Source: Peteryoungia algae (lineage in GTDB: Bacteria; Pseudomonadota; Alphaproteobacteria; Rhizobiales; Rhizobiaceae). From it: a DNA stretch of 64,000 nucleotides. Shown here piece after piece: positions 52,619-62,195 of this stretch. The notes beneath the pieces are model-generated. The model was not told the DNA's origin and ran no database searches. It saw only the letters and a list, made by a program, of their open reading frames with translations. The stretch is from NCBI RefSeq assembly GCF_030369675.1, contig NZ_CP128477.1, forward strand, positions 682,001-746,000, given 5' to 3'. Within the stretch, counting starts at the first letter, position 1, and each line of letters opens with the position of its first letter. The position numbers and the translations under genes are program-made.

Positions 52619-55477
52619 TTACTCGGCGGCTTCTGCATAGGCTTCCATGGGCGGGCAGGTGCACACCAGGTTGCGATCGCCGTAGACATTGTCGACGCGG
52701 TTGACCGAAGACCAGTACTTGTCGACCCGGAAGGCGCCCGGCGGATAGCAGGCCTGTTCGCGGCTGTAGGGCCGGGTCCATTCGCCGACCAGGTCTTCCA
52801 CCGTATGCGGGGCGTTCTTCAGCGGGTTGTTGGTCTTGTCCATCCGGCCGTCCTCGATGTCGCGGGCTTCCTCGCGGATCGCCAGCATCGCTTCGCAGAA
52901 ACGGTCGATCTCGGCCTTGGTCTCCGACTCGGTCGGCTCGATCATCAGCGTACCTGCCACCGGCCAGCTCATGGTCGGCGCATGGAAGCCGCAATCGATC
53001 AGGCGCTTGGCAACGTCGTCGACGGTCACGCCGGCAGACGCCTGCAGCGGACGGGTGTCGATGATGCATTCATGCGCCACGCGGCCCGAGGCCGACGTGT
53101 AGAGCACGTCATAGGCACCCTTGAGGCGCGCCGCGATGTAGTTGGCGTTGAGAATCGCCACTTTCGTCGCCTGCGTCAGGCCTTCGCCACCCATCATCAG
53201 GCAGTAGGACCAGCTGATCGGCAGGATCGAGGGCGAACCGTAAGGACCGGCCGAGACCGCACCCGGACGACCGTCGGTCGAGACGTGCCCGGGCAGGAAG
53301 GGCGCAAGATGCGCCTTGACGCCGATCGGGCCCATGCCCGGACCGCCGCCGCCATGCGGAATGCAGAAGGTCTTGTGCAGGTTGAGGTGGGAAACATCCG
53401 AGCCGATGTCGCCGGGACGGGACACACCGACCATGGCGTTCATGTTCGCCCCGTCGAGATAGACCTGGCCACCGAACTGGTGGGTGATCTCGCAGATCTC
53501 CCGCACCGTCTCCTCGAACACGCCATGCGTGGAAGGATAGGTGATCATGCAGCAGGCGAGATTGTCTGCATGCGCTTCCGCTTTCGCGCGGAAATCATCG
53601 AGATCGACGTCGCCGTTTTCCTTCGACTTTACCGGCACGACGGTCATGCCGACCATCTGGGCGGAGGCCGGGTTGGTGCCATGGGCCGAGGTCGGGATCA
53701 GGCAGACGGTGCGGTGGGTGTCGCCGCGCCCTATGTGATAGGCGCGGATTGTCAGGAGGCCCGCATATTCGCCCTGAGCTCCCGAATTCGGCTGCATCGA
53801 GATCGCATCGTAACCGGTGACCGCGCAGAGCTTCTCCGAGAGGTCGTCGATCATCTCCTTGTAGCCCAGCGCCTGATCTTGAGGGGCAAAGGGATGGATA
53901 TCCGAGAATTCCGGCCAGGTGATCGGCAGCATTTCGGCCGTCGCGTTCAGCTTCATCGTGCAGGACCCGAGCGGGATCATCGCCCGGTCGAGGGCCAGGT
54001 CCCGGTCCGACAGCCGGCGGATGTAGCGGGTCATCTCGCTTTCCGCACGGTTCATGTGGAAGATCGGATGCGTCAGGTATTCGCTGGTGCGCAGCAGTTC
54101 CTTGGGCAGCCGGTAATCGGCTTCAAACTCCGAGACATTGAACTTGCCACCGAAGGCACGCCAGACGGCCTCGAGCGTGGCCGGACGTGTGCGTTCGTCG
54201 AGGGCAATGCCGACCTTGGTCTCACCGACCTTGCGCAGGTTGACCCCTTCCGCAACGGCGGCCCGCATGACGAGCCCCTGCATGTGGCCGACCTCGACGG
54301 TGATCGTGTCGAAGAAGGTCTCCGGCTCGATCGTATAGCCGAGCTTTTCCAGCCCCTTGGCGAGCAGCACGGTCTTGCGGTGCACCTGCTGGGCAATCGC
54401 CTTCAGGCCTTGCGGCCCATGGAAGACCGCATACATCGACGCCATGACGGCGAGCAGCACCTGGGCGGTGCAGATGTTCGACGTCGCCTTTTCGCGGCGG
54501 ATATGCTGTTCGCGGGTCTGCAGCGACAAGCGATAGGCGCGGTTGCCGCGTGCATCGACGGACACACCGACGAGGCGGCCGGGCATGGAGCGCTTGATCG
54601 CATCCTTGACCGCCATATAGGCCGCATGCGGACCACCATAACCGACAGGTACGCCGAAACGCTGGGTCGATCCGATGGCGATATCGGCGCCCATTTCACC
54701 GGGCGACTTCAGAAGCAGCAGCGCGAGAATGTCGGCGGCCACTGCAGCAAGAGCGCCGGTCTGGTGAAGGCGGGCGATCAGGCCGGAAAAGTCACGGACA
54801 TGTCCGTGCGTACCCGGATACTGGAAGATCGCGCCAAACACGTCGCTCGGGTCGAGATCGGTGAAGGGGTCTCCGACGGTGACGGTCCAGCCGAGCGGCT
54901 CGGCGCGGGTCTGGATGACCGCGATGGTCTGCGGATGGCAGTCCTTGTCGACGAAGAAGCCGGTCGCCTTGGTCTTGGCGCTGCGCTGGCACAGTGCCAT
55001 GGCTTCGGCAGCGGCCGTTGCTTCGTCGAGCAGCGAAGCATTGGCCACGTCGAGACCGGTGAGGTCTGTCACCATGGTCTGGTAGTTGAGGAGCGCCTCC
55101 AGGCGGCCCTGGCTGATTTCCGGCTGGTAGGGCGTATAGGCGGTGTACCAGGCCGGGTTTTCCAGGATGTTGCGCTGGATGACCGGCGGCGTGATCGTGC
55201 CGTAATAGCCCTGGCCGATCAGCGAGGTCAGGACCTTGTTCTTGTTGGCCGTCTCGCGCAGCTTGTCGAGCGCCTCGCGCTCGGTCATCGCACCACCCCA
55301 GGTGAGCGGCACCTTCTGGCGGATCGAGCCGGGAACGGTGTCGTCGATCATCTCGTCCAGCGAGTGATAGCCGATCACCTTCAGCATCTCCGTCATTTCG
55401 GCCGGCGAGGGGCCGATATGGCGCCGATTGGCGAAGTCGTACGGATCGTAGTCCGTGAACTGGAATTCCGTCGTCAT
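52619..55477 (-). CDS. gcvP: Glycine dehydrogenase (decarboxylating), P-protein
   Basis: A 952-aa single-chain P-protein, PLP-dependent, that decarboxylates glycine and passes aminomethyl to the lipoyl arm of GcvH. PLP lysine is K702 in [27 protein letters not shown]; other blocks are [36 protein letters not shown] and [12 protein letters not shown]. The long form (one chain, not GcvPA/GcvPB) is intact. ATG overlaps the gcvH stop (TGATG-type). Last gene of the operon. Confidence 0.97.
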   Translation of the reverse strand: MTTEFQFTDYDPYDFANRRHIGPSPAEMTEMLKVIGYHSLDEMIDDTVPGSIRQKVPLTWGGAMTEREALDKLRETANKNKVLTSLIGQGYYGTITPPVIQRNILENPAWYTAYTPYQPEISQGRLEALLNYQTMVTDLTGLDVANASLLDEATAAAEAMALCQRSAKTKATGFFVDKDCHPQTIAVIQTRAEPLGWTVTVGDPFTDLDPSDVFGAIFQYPGTHGHVRDFSGLIARLHQTGALAAVAADILALLLLKSPGEMGADIAIGSTQRFGVPVGYGGPHAAYMAVKDAIKRSMPGRLVGVSVDARGNRAYRLSLQTREQHIRREKATSNICTAQVLLAVMASMYAVFHGPQGLKAIAQQVHRKTVLLAKGLEKLGYTIEPETFFDTITVEVGHMQGLVMRAAVAEGVNLRKVGETKVGIALDERTRPATLEAVWRAFGGKFNVSEFEADYRLPKELLRTSEYLTHPIFHMNRAESEMTRYIRRLSDRDLALDRAMIPLGSCTMKLNATAEMLPITWPEFSDIHPFAPQDQALGYKEMIDDLSEKLCAVTGYDAISMQPNSGAQGEYAGLLTIRAYHIGRGDTHRTVCLIPTSAHGTNPASAQMVGMTVVPVKSKENGDVDLDDFRAKAEAHADNLACCMITYPSTHGVFEETVREICEITHQFGGQVYLDGANMNAMVGVSRPGDIGSDVSHLNLHKTFCIPHGGGGPGMGPIGVKAHLAPFLPGHVSTDGRPGAVSAGPYGSPSILPISWSYCLMMGGEGLTQATKVAILNANYIAARLKGAYDVLYTSASGRVAHECIIDTRPLQASAGVTVDDVAKRLIDCGFHAPTMSWPVAGTLMIEPTESETKAEIDRFCEAMLAIREEARDIEDGRMDKTNNPLKNAPHTVEDLVGEWTRPYSREQACYPPGAFRVDKYWSSVNRVDNVYGDRNLVCTCPPMEAYAEAAE

Positions 55478-55839
55478 CAGGCAATCAGCTCCTTATAGGC
55501 GGCCTCGTCGAGCAGCGCGTCTGCGTCGGAAGGGTTGGCGAGCTTCAGCTTGAAGAACCAGGCGGCACCTTCCGGATCGGAATTGACCAGCGACGGATCG
55601 TCGACGATGGCCTGGTTGATCTCGACGATCTCACCATCCAGCGGGCAGTAGACGTCCGAGGCCGCCTTGACGCTCTCGACGGTCGCAGCGGTGCCATCCT
55701 TCTTGAATTCCGTGCCTTCGTCCGGCAGTTCGACGAAGACGAGATCGCCGAGCTGGCCGGCGGCATGGGCCGTGATGCCGACGGTGGCAACGCCGTCTTC
55801 GATCTTCAGCCATTCGTGTTCAGCGGTGAATTTCAACAT
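55477..55839 (-). CDS. gcvH: Glycine cleavage system H protein
   Basis: A 120-aa lipoyl carrier protein with lipoylation site K58 in [13 protein letters not shown] and the family start [23 protein letters not shown]. It shuttles intermediates between P, T and L proteins. It is 21 nt downstream of gcvT and overlaps gcvP by one base. Confidence 0.97.
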   Translation of the reverse strand: MLKFTAEHEWLKIEDGVATVGITAHAAGQLGDLVFVELPDEGTEFKKDGTAATVESVKAASDVYCPLDGEIVEINQAIVDDPSLVNSDPEGAAWFFKLKLANPSDADALLDEAAYKELIA

Positions 55840-55860
55840 GGTTCTCTCCGGAGATTTTTT

Positions 55861-57000
55861 TCAGCGTTTATAGGTGGTGGTGACGAAGGGAAGGGCGGTG
55901 ACGGTGAGGGACAGGAACCTGCCGCGCACCTCTGCGAAAACCTGGGTGCCGGGGACGGCCATCTCGGTCGGCACATAGCCCATCGCGACGGGGCCTTCGA
56001 CAGAAGGGCCGAAGCCACCCGAGGAGACATGGCCAATTTCGGTCTTGCCCTCGGCATCGGCAAACAGCTTTGCCGGCGGACGCACGGGCGCCTTGCCCTC
56101 GGGCTTCAGGCCGACGCGGCGGCGGGAAACACCATTCTCGAGTTCACCAAGAATGCGTGTCGCACCGGGGAAGCCGCCTGCGCGCGCGCCACCCGTGCGG
56201 CGGACCTTCTGGATCCCCCATTCGATGGAGGCTTCGATCGGAGACGTCGTGGTGTCGATGTCGTTGCCGTAGAGGCACAGGCCCGCTTCGAGCCGGAGCG
56301 AATCACGGGCGCCGAGACCGATCGGGGCACAGTCCGTCTGATCGAGGAGCGCCTTTGCGAGGTCGGTGGCGCGGTCGGCGGGCACAGAGATCTCGAACCC
56401 GTCTTCGCCGGAATAGCCGGTGCGCGAGACGATGGCGGAAATGTCGCCAAGCGAGACTTCGCGGACATCCATGAACTTCATCGATGCGACATCGGAGGAC
56501 AATGCCGCCAGAACGTCCTCTGCCTTCGGCCCTTGCAAGGCGAGAAGCGCGCGGTCGTCATGCACGAAAACCTGCACGCCATCCGGAAGCTTGGCCCGCA
56601 TATGCGCAATGTCGGAATCCTTGCAGCCGGCATTGATGACAACCAGCAGGCGTTCGCCGAGGCGGGTGATCATCAGGTCGTCGAGAATTCCGCCCTTGTC
56701 GTCGGTGAAGAAGCCATAGCGCTGACGGCCGTCTTTAAGCTCGAGGATGTCGACCGGGACCAGGGTTTCGAGTGCGCGTGCCGCGTCTTCGTACGTGCGG
56801 GAAGCCGCGATCAGTTCGACCTGTCCCATGTGCGAAACGTCGAACAGGCCCGCAGCGGCACGGGTGTGAACATGTTCCTTCAGCACGCCGGCTGGATATT
56901 GCACCGGCATGTCGTAGCCGGCAAAGGGCACCATTCTGGCGCCGAGCGACACATGAAGATCGTAAAGGGGGGTGCGTTTGAGTTGGGTCTGGTCGTTCAA
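55861..57000 (-). CDS. gcvT: Glycine cleavage system T protein (aminomethyltransferase), TTG start
   Basis: A 379-aa THF-dependent aminomethyltransferase: LKRTPLYDLHVSLGARMVPFAGYDMPVQYPAG at the N-terminus, RTGYSGEDGFEISVP, GLGARDSLRLEAGLCLYGND, and the C-terminal IGHVSSGGFGPSVEGPVAMGYV. The best start is TTG at 57000: GGAGG lies about 7 nt upstream. A longer frame to an ATG at 57051 would consist of unrelated leader sequence just behind the riboswitch. Confidence 0.95.
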   Translation of the reverse strand: MNDQTQLKRTPLYDLHVSLGARMVPFAGYDMPVQYPAGVLKEHVHTRAAAGLFDVSHMGQVELIAASRTYEDAARALETLVPVDILELKDGRQRYGFFTDDKGGILDDLMITRLGERLLVVINAGCKDSDIAHMRAKLPDGVQVFVHDDRALLALQGPKAEDVLAALSSDVASMKFMDVREVSLGDISAIVSRTGYSGEDGFEISVPADRATDLAKALLDQTDCAPIGLGARDSLRLEAGLCLYGNDIDTTTSPIEASIEWGIQKVRRTGGARAGGFPGATRILGELENGVSRRRVGLKPEGKAPVRPPAKLFADAEGKTEIGHVSSGGFGPSVEGPVAMGYVPTEMAVPGTQVFAEVRGRFLSLTVTALPFVTTTYKR

Positions 57001-57067
57001 GACGTCGCCTCCGGGTTTTGAGCGCTCGCGCGCTTGCTCAAGTCTGGGCACGGGTGTGCCGCTTCAT

Positions 57068-57234
57068 GAGCCCCCTCTGTCCTTGTGCCTGAGATTGTTA
57101 TCCCTTCGGCTTGGCCCGCTTTGGAAACAGGCCTCTCTCCAGAGTGCAGTCGACGCCTTGTGGTCCTTTTGCCTGAGAGTTTCCGGGGCGGTTGCTCCTT
57201 CGGCTCCGGATTGAACCGGTTTCTCCCAACAAGG
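57068..57234 (-). ncRNA. Tandem glycine riboswitch
   Basis: On the minus strand, two consecutive aptamers precede gcvT. Aptamer 1 (about 57153-57234): GGGAGAAACCGG, GCCGAAGGAGCAA, CTCTCAGGCAAAAGGACC. Aptamer 2 (about 57068-57150): a GGAGAGAGGCC start, GCCGAAGGGATAACA, TCTCAGGCACAAGGACAGAGG. These are the known conserved elements of glycine riboswitches, which switch gcv expression on when glycine is high. It ends 67 nt before the TTG start, leaving space for the expression platform. Confidence 0.95.
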
Positions 57235-57243
57235 TCTTAAACG

Positions 57244-57271
57244 CATTATCCGGCAGTGTGGCGGCTTGGCA
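57244..57271 (-). promoter_or_regulatory. Promoter of the gcvTHP operon
   Basis: On the minus strand TTGCCA (57266-57271) and GATAAT (57244-57249) are 16 nt apart and end about 10 nt before the first riboswitch aptamer, so transcription would start right at the aptamer. Confidence 0.6.
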
Positions 57272-57424
57272 AGAGGCCGCGTCGCTCCGAAGCAAATAAT
57301 TGTCGCGCAGGCGTGGTGATTGCGCTGGCGCAAGCTTTCGCATGGTTGCCCGGTCCCTGTGGCATCTCGCCCCTTGGCTTGATCGCGGCATCGCGATAAG
57401 GGATCGGGTGCAAAGGGGGACAGG

Positions 57425-57796
57425 ATGAAGCCGAAGGTCAAGACAGCGACGATGATCCTGCGCATGTTCTGCGCCATGGTCTTCCTGTCTGTCGGATTCG
57501 GCCATCGCATGCCGGTCGCAATGGCAAGCCAAGTGCAGTCTTTTGCCTATGCGCTGCCTGACGGCACCTTTGCCGATCTCTGCATCGGCGATCAGGGACG
57601 CAAGCATGTGAAGCCTGCGAGCGGTTGCGAGGCCTGCCGCCTTGCTGGCGCTGCTCTGTTGCCTGAGCCTGCAGACCAGTCCTGGCTCCTCGGTCAGTTT
57701 GGGAACCTGGGTGAGATTGTCCCGGCCGAACCGGTAGTCCGCTCTGGCCATCTCCTCCACCGCCCGCGTCTCCGCGGCCCGCCGCGCTTCGCCTGA
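57425..57796 (+). CDS. DUF2946-family protein, probably copper-linked
   Basis: A 123-aa protein with an N-terminal membrane or signal segment (TATMILRMFCAMVFLSVGFGH) and the DUF2946-type core: LPDGTFADLCI, then a CxxC-like pair in GCEACRLAGAALLPEP. GGGGGA directly before ATG 57425. It lies 71 nt before a YcnI-PCuAC fusion gene, a pairing that points to copper handling in the envelope. The metal ligands and topology are inferred only. Confidence 0.75.
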   Translation: MKPKVKTATMILRMFCAMVFLSVGFGHRMPVAMASQVQSFAYALPDGTFADLCIGDQGRKHVKPASGCEACRLAGAALLPEPADQSWLLGQFGNLGEIVPAEPVVRSGHLLHRPRLRGPPRFA

Positions 57797-57867
57797 TTGT
57801 ATTTATCATCCGACGAAGACTGACGACAGCCGACGGCCAAGAAGGACCGCGGCAAGGAGAGATAGCC

Positions 57868-58923
57868 ATGAAGACCCAATTGCTTGTCGCAACCGCGATC
57901 ACCACGCTTGCCTCGACTTCATCCGTATTCGCCCATGCGACTTTTGCGAATCAGCCCGCCAAGATCGGCTCCTACGTCGCCGCCACACTGCAGGTACCGC
58001 ATGGTTGCGACGGCAAGGCGACCAATGAGGTGCAGATCAGGCTGCCTGAAGGCTTTATTTCTGCCAAGCCCATGCTGAAACCGGGCTGGGAGATCGAAGT
58101 GATCACCGGCGACTACCAGAAGGGCTATGACAATCACGGCAAGGAAGTGAAGTCCGGGCCGGTCGAGATCCGTTTCAAGAACGGCGATCTGCCGGACAGT
58201 TTCTACGACACCTTTACAGTTTACGGTAAGATCGCTGCGGGCGACCCGGCAACTGGCCTCGCATTCCCGACGATTCAGCTTTGCGGCGCGGATGCCAAGG
58301 TCGCCTGGGATCAGGTGGCAGCACCCGGTCAGGACCCGCATGATCTGGATGGTCCGGCGCCAGTCCTCAAGCTGGTGGCGGCTGAGGAAAATCCGCATGC
58401 TGGCCATGGTGCCCACGGTACCCATGCCGGTCAGGGAGCTCCCGCCGACCAGGCTGCTGCCGGTGGTCATGGCGCGCATGCCGGCCATGCGGCCCACGGC
58501 GATCATATGGCCGCGATGGAGCCGGGCGGCTTTATGCCGGTGACGGCAGGAGACCTCGAGCTTACGGCAGGATTTGCCAGGGCCATGCTGCCCGGTCAGC
58601 CGGTCGGCGGCGGGTTCGTCACCATCACGAACAAGGGCGGCGACGAGGATCGCCTCGTGTCTGTCACGTCTTCTGGGGCCGGCGAGGTCCAGATGCACGA
58701 AATGGCGATGGAAGGCGACGTCATGAAGATGCGCCAACTGAACGACGGCATCGTTATCCCCGCCGGCGAAACGGTTGAACTGAAGCCGGGTGGCCTGCAC
58801 CTGATGTTCTACAAGGTTTCCGAGCCCTTCAAGGAAGGTGCGACGGTCAATGTCACGCTGACATTCGAAAAGGCCGGTGCCGTGGACATGGTTCTGCCGA
58901 TCGGTCCGGCCCGAGGCAACTGA
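57868..58923 (+). CDS. YcnI-like (DUF1775) and PCu(A)C copper-chaperone fusion protein
   Basis: A 351-aa periplasmic protein. Signal peptide ends at Ala22, leaving His23 as mature N-terminus (HATFANQPAKIG), the copper-binding position of YcnI-type domains. DUF1775 spans about 23-170. A His-rich linker follows (about 177-213, many HxxH steps). Residues about 224-348 are a PCu(A)C domain with MHEM...M and H(L)M ligands (H277, M280 and HLMFYK further on). PCuAC proteins deliver copper to cytochrome oxidase. GGAG precedes ATG 57868. Two metal modules in one chain suggest copper capture and hand-over. Confidence 0.9.
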   Translation: MKTQLLVATAITTLASTSSVFAHATFANQPAKIGSYVAATLQVPHGCDGKATNEVQIRLPEGFISAKPMLKPGWEIEVITGDYQKGYDNHGKEVKSGPVEIRFKNGDLPDSFYDTFTVYGKIAAGDPATGLAFPTIQLCGADAKVAWDQVAAPGQDPHDLDGPAPVLKLVAAEENPHAGHGAHGTHAGQGAPADQAAAGGHGAHAGHAAHGDHMAAMEPGGFMPVTAGDLELTAGFARAMLPGQPVGGGFVTITNKGGDEDRLVSVTSSGAGEVQMHEMAMEGDVMKMRQLNDGIVIPAGETVELKPGGLHLMFYKVSEPFKEGATVNVTLTFEKAGAVDMVLPIGPARGN

Positions 58924-58944
58924 ACAAGGCACCTCCGTTGAAAC

Positions 58945-58984
58945 GAAAGAAGCCGCGACCGTTCATCGGTCGCGGCTTTCTTCA
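58945..58984. terminator. Terminator between copper gene and convergent small gene
   Basis: AGCCGCGACC / GGTCGCGGCT stem with 7-nt loop; T-rich flanks on both strands, in the 81-bp gap between convergent stops. Confidence 0.85.
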
Positions 58985-59004
58985 TGTGCCTCGTGAGGCC
59001 AGTC

Positions 59005-59280
59005 TCACGTGACGGAGTTCTTGTAAGCCTCGATCGTTTCCTGGAGCGTTGCCTGCTCGAACTGTTGTTGCGTCGAGGTGAGGAAGTAGAGTGACAGCGC
59101 CGGCGGCTGAACGATGGCAACCAGTGCCCGCAGCTGCAAGTCTTCGCTTTGTGCCGCCTGCTGTGCCAGCATGCGGGTGTGCTCTTCCACATAGGAGGCA
59201 CGCGACGCGCGCTGCGGCGGTTTCACCGATTCCATCGCATAAGCTGCGGTTTGGGCTGAGACTGTGACAACCTGTGTCAT
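59005..59280 (-). CDS. Small hypothetical protein (91 aa)
   Basis: A hydrophilic, helical protein (RASYVEEHTRMLAQQAAQSEDLQLRALVAIVQPPALSLYFLTSTQQQFEQATLQETIEAYKNSV) with no signal or membrane segment. The ribosome site is weak (GGAAAAG before ATG 59280), and upstream lies AT-rich DNA. No family recognised; low complexity of the start MTQVVTVSAQTAAYAM is similar to many small rhizobial proteins of unknown role. Confidence 0.55.
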   Translation of the reverse strand: MTQVVTVSAQTAAYAMESVKPPQRASRASYVEEHTRMLAQQAAQSEDLQLRALVAIVQPPALSLYFLTSTQQQFEQATLQETIEAYKNSVT

Positions 59281-59475
59281 GAGCGCTTTTCCAGATATTC
59301 CATAACGACATTAGCATAAACTACGGTTATCTATACATCTTTAAGTAGAATGAGTGTATTTGAATAAAACTCAATGGATCCCGGGTTTGTCCGAGAGGCC
59401 TTCTCTTGCGCCAGATCAATGCGCGGCCCGGCTGCCTCCCTCATGATGGCGGCAGATTGGAAGAGGAGCACAGAC

Positions 59476-60012
59476 ATGATCATTCTCGTCGGGTATGCGA
59501 CGGTTGAAGGACAGACGCGCAAGATCGCGGACGCGGTGGCCACCGCCATCGAGGCACGAGGGGACCGGGCCTTGCTGTTCGACATCACTTCGGGTGGCGA
59601 ATATGCGGTTGCCCATCCGGAAGCGGCGATCCTGTGTGCCCCCGTGCACGCGGCCCGTTACCCGGCAGCTTTCTCAGGTTTCGTGCGACAGGAGGCATCA
59701 TGGCTGAACAGCGTGCCCTCGGCGTTTGTCTCCGTGTCGCTTCTGATCCGCAGCGAATTCGAGGAGGAGCGAGAGGAGGCCATGCACTTCCCGGACGCTC
59801 TGATCAGCGAGAGCGGCTGGCGACCGGCCATGATTCATCATGCCGCCGGCGCCTTGCGCTATACGGAATATGATTTCTTCAAGCGCTGGATCATCCGCCG
59901 CATGGCGGAGGTCGAGAATGCTCCGACCGATGTCAGCCGTGACCACGAATTCACCGACTGGTCGCTGCTCACGCGCTTCGTTGGAGATTTCCTTGCGGCG
60001 GCCAAGGCTTGA
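59476..60012 (+). CDS. Flavodoxin-domain protein (HemG-like)
   Basis: A 178-aa protein with an N-terminal flavodoxin-like FMN loop (MIILVGYATVEGQTRKIADAVATAIE) and the segment AILCAPVHAARYPAAFSGFVRQEASWLN seen in flavodoxin-type protoporphyrinogen oxidases (HemG). AGGAG 8-9 nt before ATG 59476. It might oxidise protoporphyrinogen IX, but in rhizobia HemJ usually does so, hence role uncertain. The upstream 195 bp are AT-rich and hold no other gene. Confidence 0.7.
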   Translation: MIILVGYATVEGQTRKIADAVATAIEARGDRALLFDITSGGEYAVAHPEAAILCAPVHAARYPAAFSGFVRQEASWLNSVPSAFVSVSLLIRSEFEEEREEAMHFPDALISESGWRPAMIHHAAGALRYTEYDFFKRWIIRRMAEVENAPTDVSRDHEFTDWSLLTRFVGDFLAAAKA

Positions 60013-60072
60013 CGGGCTTGTTCCAACCGGCTTGAACGACAGTGACAAGAGCCGTTTGAGCCGGAGGCATCC

Positions 60073-60450
60073 ATGTTCCATATACTGCTGGTCGCAATCG
60101 GTGGCGCGACCGGGTCGGTGGCCCGCTACCTGACCGGTGTTGCCATGACGCGATTTCTCGGGACAGGCTTTCCCTGGGGCACCATCACCGTCAACATCGT
60201 CGGCTCGTTTGCGATCGGCCTCCTGACGGAGTTCGTGGCGCGCAAGCTGTCCGCCCCGATGGAGGTGCGCCTATTGCTCGTCGTCGGTTTTCTCGGCGGG
60301 TTCACCACGTTTTCGTCCTTCTCTCTCGACACCATGGCGCTGGCCGAGCGGGGTGCGATCTTAGCAGCCTTCGGATATGTCGCGGCCAGCGTGACGCTGT
60401 CGCTCGCGGCCGCATTTGGCGGCCTGGCACTGGGGCGCAGCCTGTTCTGA
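60073..60450 (+). CDS. crcB: Fluoride exporter CrcB/Fluc
   Basis: A 125-aa four-helix membrane protein: GGATGSVARYLTGVAM, the polar-track Asn in TITVNIVGSFAIG, and GGFTTFSSFSLDTMALAERG with the conserved FSSFS region. Fluc dimers let fluoride leave the cell. GGAG precedes ATG 60073. No fluoride riboswitch is seen in the 60-bp gap upstream. Confidence 0.94.
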   Translation: MFHILLVAIGGATGSVARYLTGVAMTRFLGTGFPWGTITVNIVGSFAIGLLTEFVARKLSAPMEVRLLLVVGFLGGFTTFSSFSLDTMALAERGAILAAFGYVAASVTLSLAAAFGGLALGRSLF

Positions 60451-60546
60451 GCCCGGTCCCTGCATTTCCGCTTTCCCTTTCGGGCCGAAATCTACTAAAG
60501 GCACGGGATAAGTGGGTGGAGAACCCGAGCACGAAAGAATTCCCTG

Positions 60547-61536
60547 ATGGCAGGCATCGAACATATCACCGTGGAAGCCGACGAGGCGGGCATGCGGCTC
60601 GACCGTTGGTTCAAGATCCACTACCCGGGTCTCGGCTTCGGCGCCCTGCAGAAACTGCTGCGCTCCGGGCAGGTGCGTGTGGACGGCGGCCGCGTCAAGA
60701 CCGATGCCCGCGTACAGCCCGGCCAGGTCGTGCGTGTGCCCCCCATGGACGTCGACGCCAAGAAGACCGGCCCGATTGCAAGCCATGACCTCAAGCATGG
60801 CGACGACCACGAGCTTCTGTCGCGCATGCTGCTGCACGAAGACGAGAAGGTCTTCGTGCTCAACAAGCCGGCCGGGCTTGCCGTGCAGGGTGGATCCGGC
60901 CTCAACAGGCATATCGACAAGATGCTCGAGGCGTGGACCAGCAGGAAGGGCGAAAAGCCGCGTCTGGTGCACCGCCTCGACCGCGACACCTCGGGCGTGC
61001 TCGTTGTGGCCCGGACGCGTGGCGCTGCCCAGAAACTGACGGCCGCCTTCCGCGAGCGCGATACCAAGAAGATCTACTGGTCCCTGGTGAAGGGCGTGCC
61101 GCGCAAGCACGAGGACAAGATTTCGACCTGGCTGACCAAGGACCAGACCGATGAGGGCGACCGCATGCGGGTCTGCAAGCACGGCGAGGACGGCGCAGAC
61201 CACGCCATCACCTATTACCGTGTAATCGACACCGCAGCCCAGAACCTCGCCTGGCTGGAGATGGAGCCTTATACGGGACGCACGCACCAGCTGCGCGTTC
61301 ATGCGCTGCATATCGGCCATCCGATCATCGGCGATCCCAAGTATTTCGTCGATGATCACAACTGGGATTTCCCCGGTGGCGTCCAGAAGCGGCTGCATCT
61401 GCATGCCCGTCAGATCGACCTTCCGCATCCCAATGGTGGTCGCCTGAAGGTGACGGCACCGCTGCCGCCGCACATGGTCCAGACCTGGAACCTGCTTGGT
61501 CTCGACCAGCGCGACGGTGACAGGGACGGCGAATGA
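60547..61536 (+). CDS. RluC/RluD-family ribosomal pseudouridine synthase
   Basis: A 329-aa enzyme with an N-terminal S4 domain (DEAGMRLDRWFKIHYPGLGFGALQKLLRSGQVRVDGGRV) and the catalytic RluA-family motif HRLDRDTSG (D145). It isomerises uridine to pseudouridine in 23S rRNA; S4 plus RluA core fits RluC, and the exact sites are not predictable. It overlaps the next start as ATGA. Confidence 0.94.
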   Translation: MAGIEHITVEADEAGMRLDRWFKIHYPGLGFGALQKLLRSGQVRVDGGRVKTDARVQPGQVVRVPPMDVDAKKTGPIASHDLKHGDDHELLSRMLLHEDEKVFVLNKPAGLAVQGGSGLNRHIDKMLEAWTSRKGEKPRLVHRLDRDTSGVLVVARTRGAAQKLTAAFRERDTKKIYWSLVKGVPRKHEDKISTWLTKDQTDEGDRMRVCKHGEDGADHAITYYRVIDTAAQNLAWLEMEPYTGRTHQLRVHALHIGHPIIGDPKYFVDDHNWDFPGGVQKRLHLHARQIDLPHPNGGRLKVTAPLPPHMVQTWNLLGLDQRDGDRDGE

Positions 61537-62186
61537 AGCTTGTTCTTTTCGATTGCGACGGCACGCTGGTCGACAGCGCGGGCCTGATCCATGAGGTCAT
61601 GCGCCACACCTTCATCGCCTTCGGCAAGCCCGAGCCTGCCCTCGAGACGACCAAATCGATCATTGGCCTGACGCTCGATATCGCGATCGCCCGCATGGAC
61701 GGCAAGCCGCATGCCGATGACGAGGCGGTCGCAATGGCGGCGCACTACAAGTCGATCTTTGCCGATGTGCGGCAGACCTCAGGCTTCGGCGAGACCATGT
61801 TCGACGGCATCCGTGAAGTGCTCGACGCGCTGATTGCCCGCGACGATATCTGGCTCGGCGCCGTCACAGGCAAGTCGCGGCGCGGATTGGAATTGATCCT
61901 TGAAGGCCAAGGCCTGACGCCCCATTTTCTCTTCTGCCGGACGGCGGATGACTGCCCCTCCAAGCCGCATCCGGCCATGGTCAACGAATGCTGCGACGAA
62001 TCGGGCATCGCGGCACGCGAGACCATCGTGATCGGGGATGCGATCTACGACATGCAGATGGCGAAGGCCGCCGGCGCGACCGCGATCGGTGTCGCCTGGG
62101 GGTATGCCACGCCGGACGAGCTCTGGAAGGCCGGCGCCGATGCCGTGGTCGAACGACCCGCCGACCTTCTGGCCTATATCCACTAG
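61533..62186 (+). CDS. HAD-IA family phosphatase (phosphoglycolate phosphatase-like)
   Basis: A 217-aa HAD hydrolase: motif I LFDCDGTLVDS (D7, D9), motif II/III region TGKSRRGLELIL, and motif IV VIGDAIYDMQMAKAAGATAIGVAWG. The cap region is helical (subclass I). Substrate unknown, annotated in rhizobia next to RluC and ATP12. Start overlaps the synthase stop (ATGA) and it ends 9 nt before the ATP12 gene, so one operon. Confidence 0.9.
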   Translation: MKLVLFDCDGTLVDSAGLIHEVMRHTFIAFGKPEPALETTKSIIGLTLDIAIARMDGKPHADDEAVAMAAHYKSIFADVRQTSGFGETMFDGIREVLDALIARDDIWLGAVTGKSRRGLELILEGQGLTPHFLFCRTADDCPSKPHPAMVNECCDESGIAARETIVIGDAIYDMQMAKAAGATAIGVAWGYATPDELWKAGADAVVERPADLLAYIH

Positions 62187-62195
62187 GAGCCTAAG

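Noticed and set aside
52601..55498. Open frame of 965 codons on the plus strand opposite gcvP
   Set aside because: GcvP on the minus strand is unmistakable (PLP site K702). The plus frame has shadow-like composition and no ribosome site or known domain.
57064..57760. Open frames on the minus strand across the gcv leader and promoter
   Set aside because: The region is explained by the tandem glycine riboswitch and promoter; frames are fortuitous.
60013..60072. Fluoride riboswitch upstream of crcB
   Set aside because: Only 60 bp separate the genes, and none of the conserved aptamer elements can be found.
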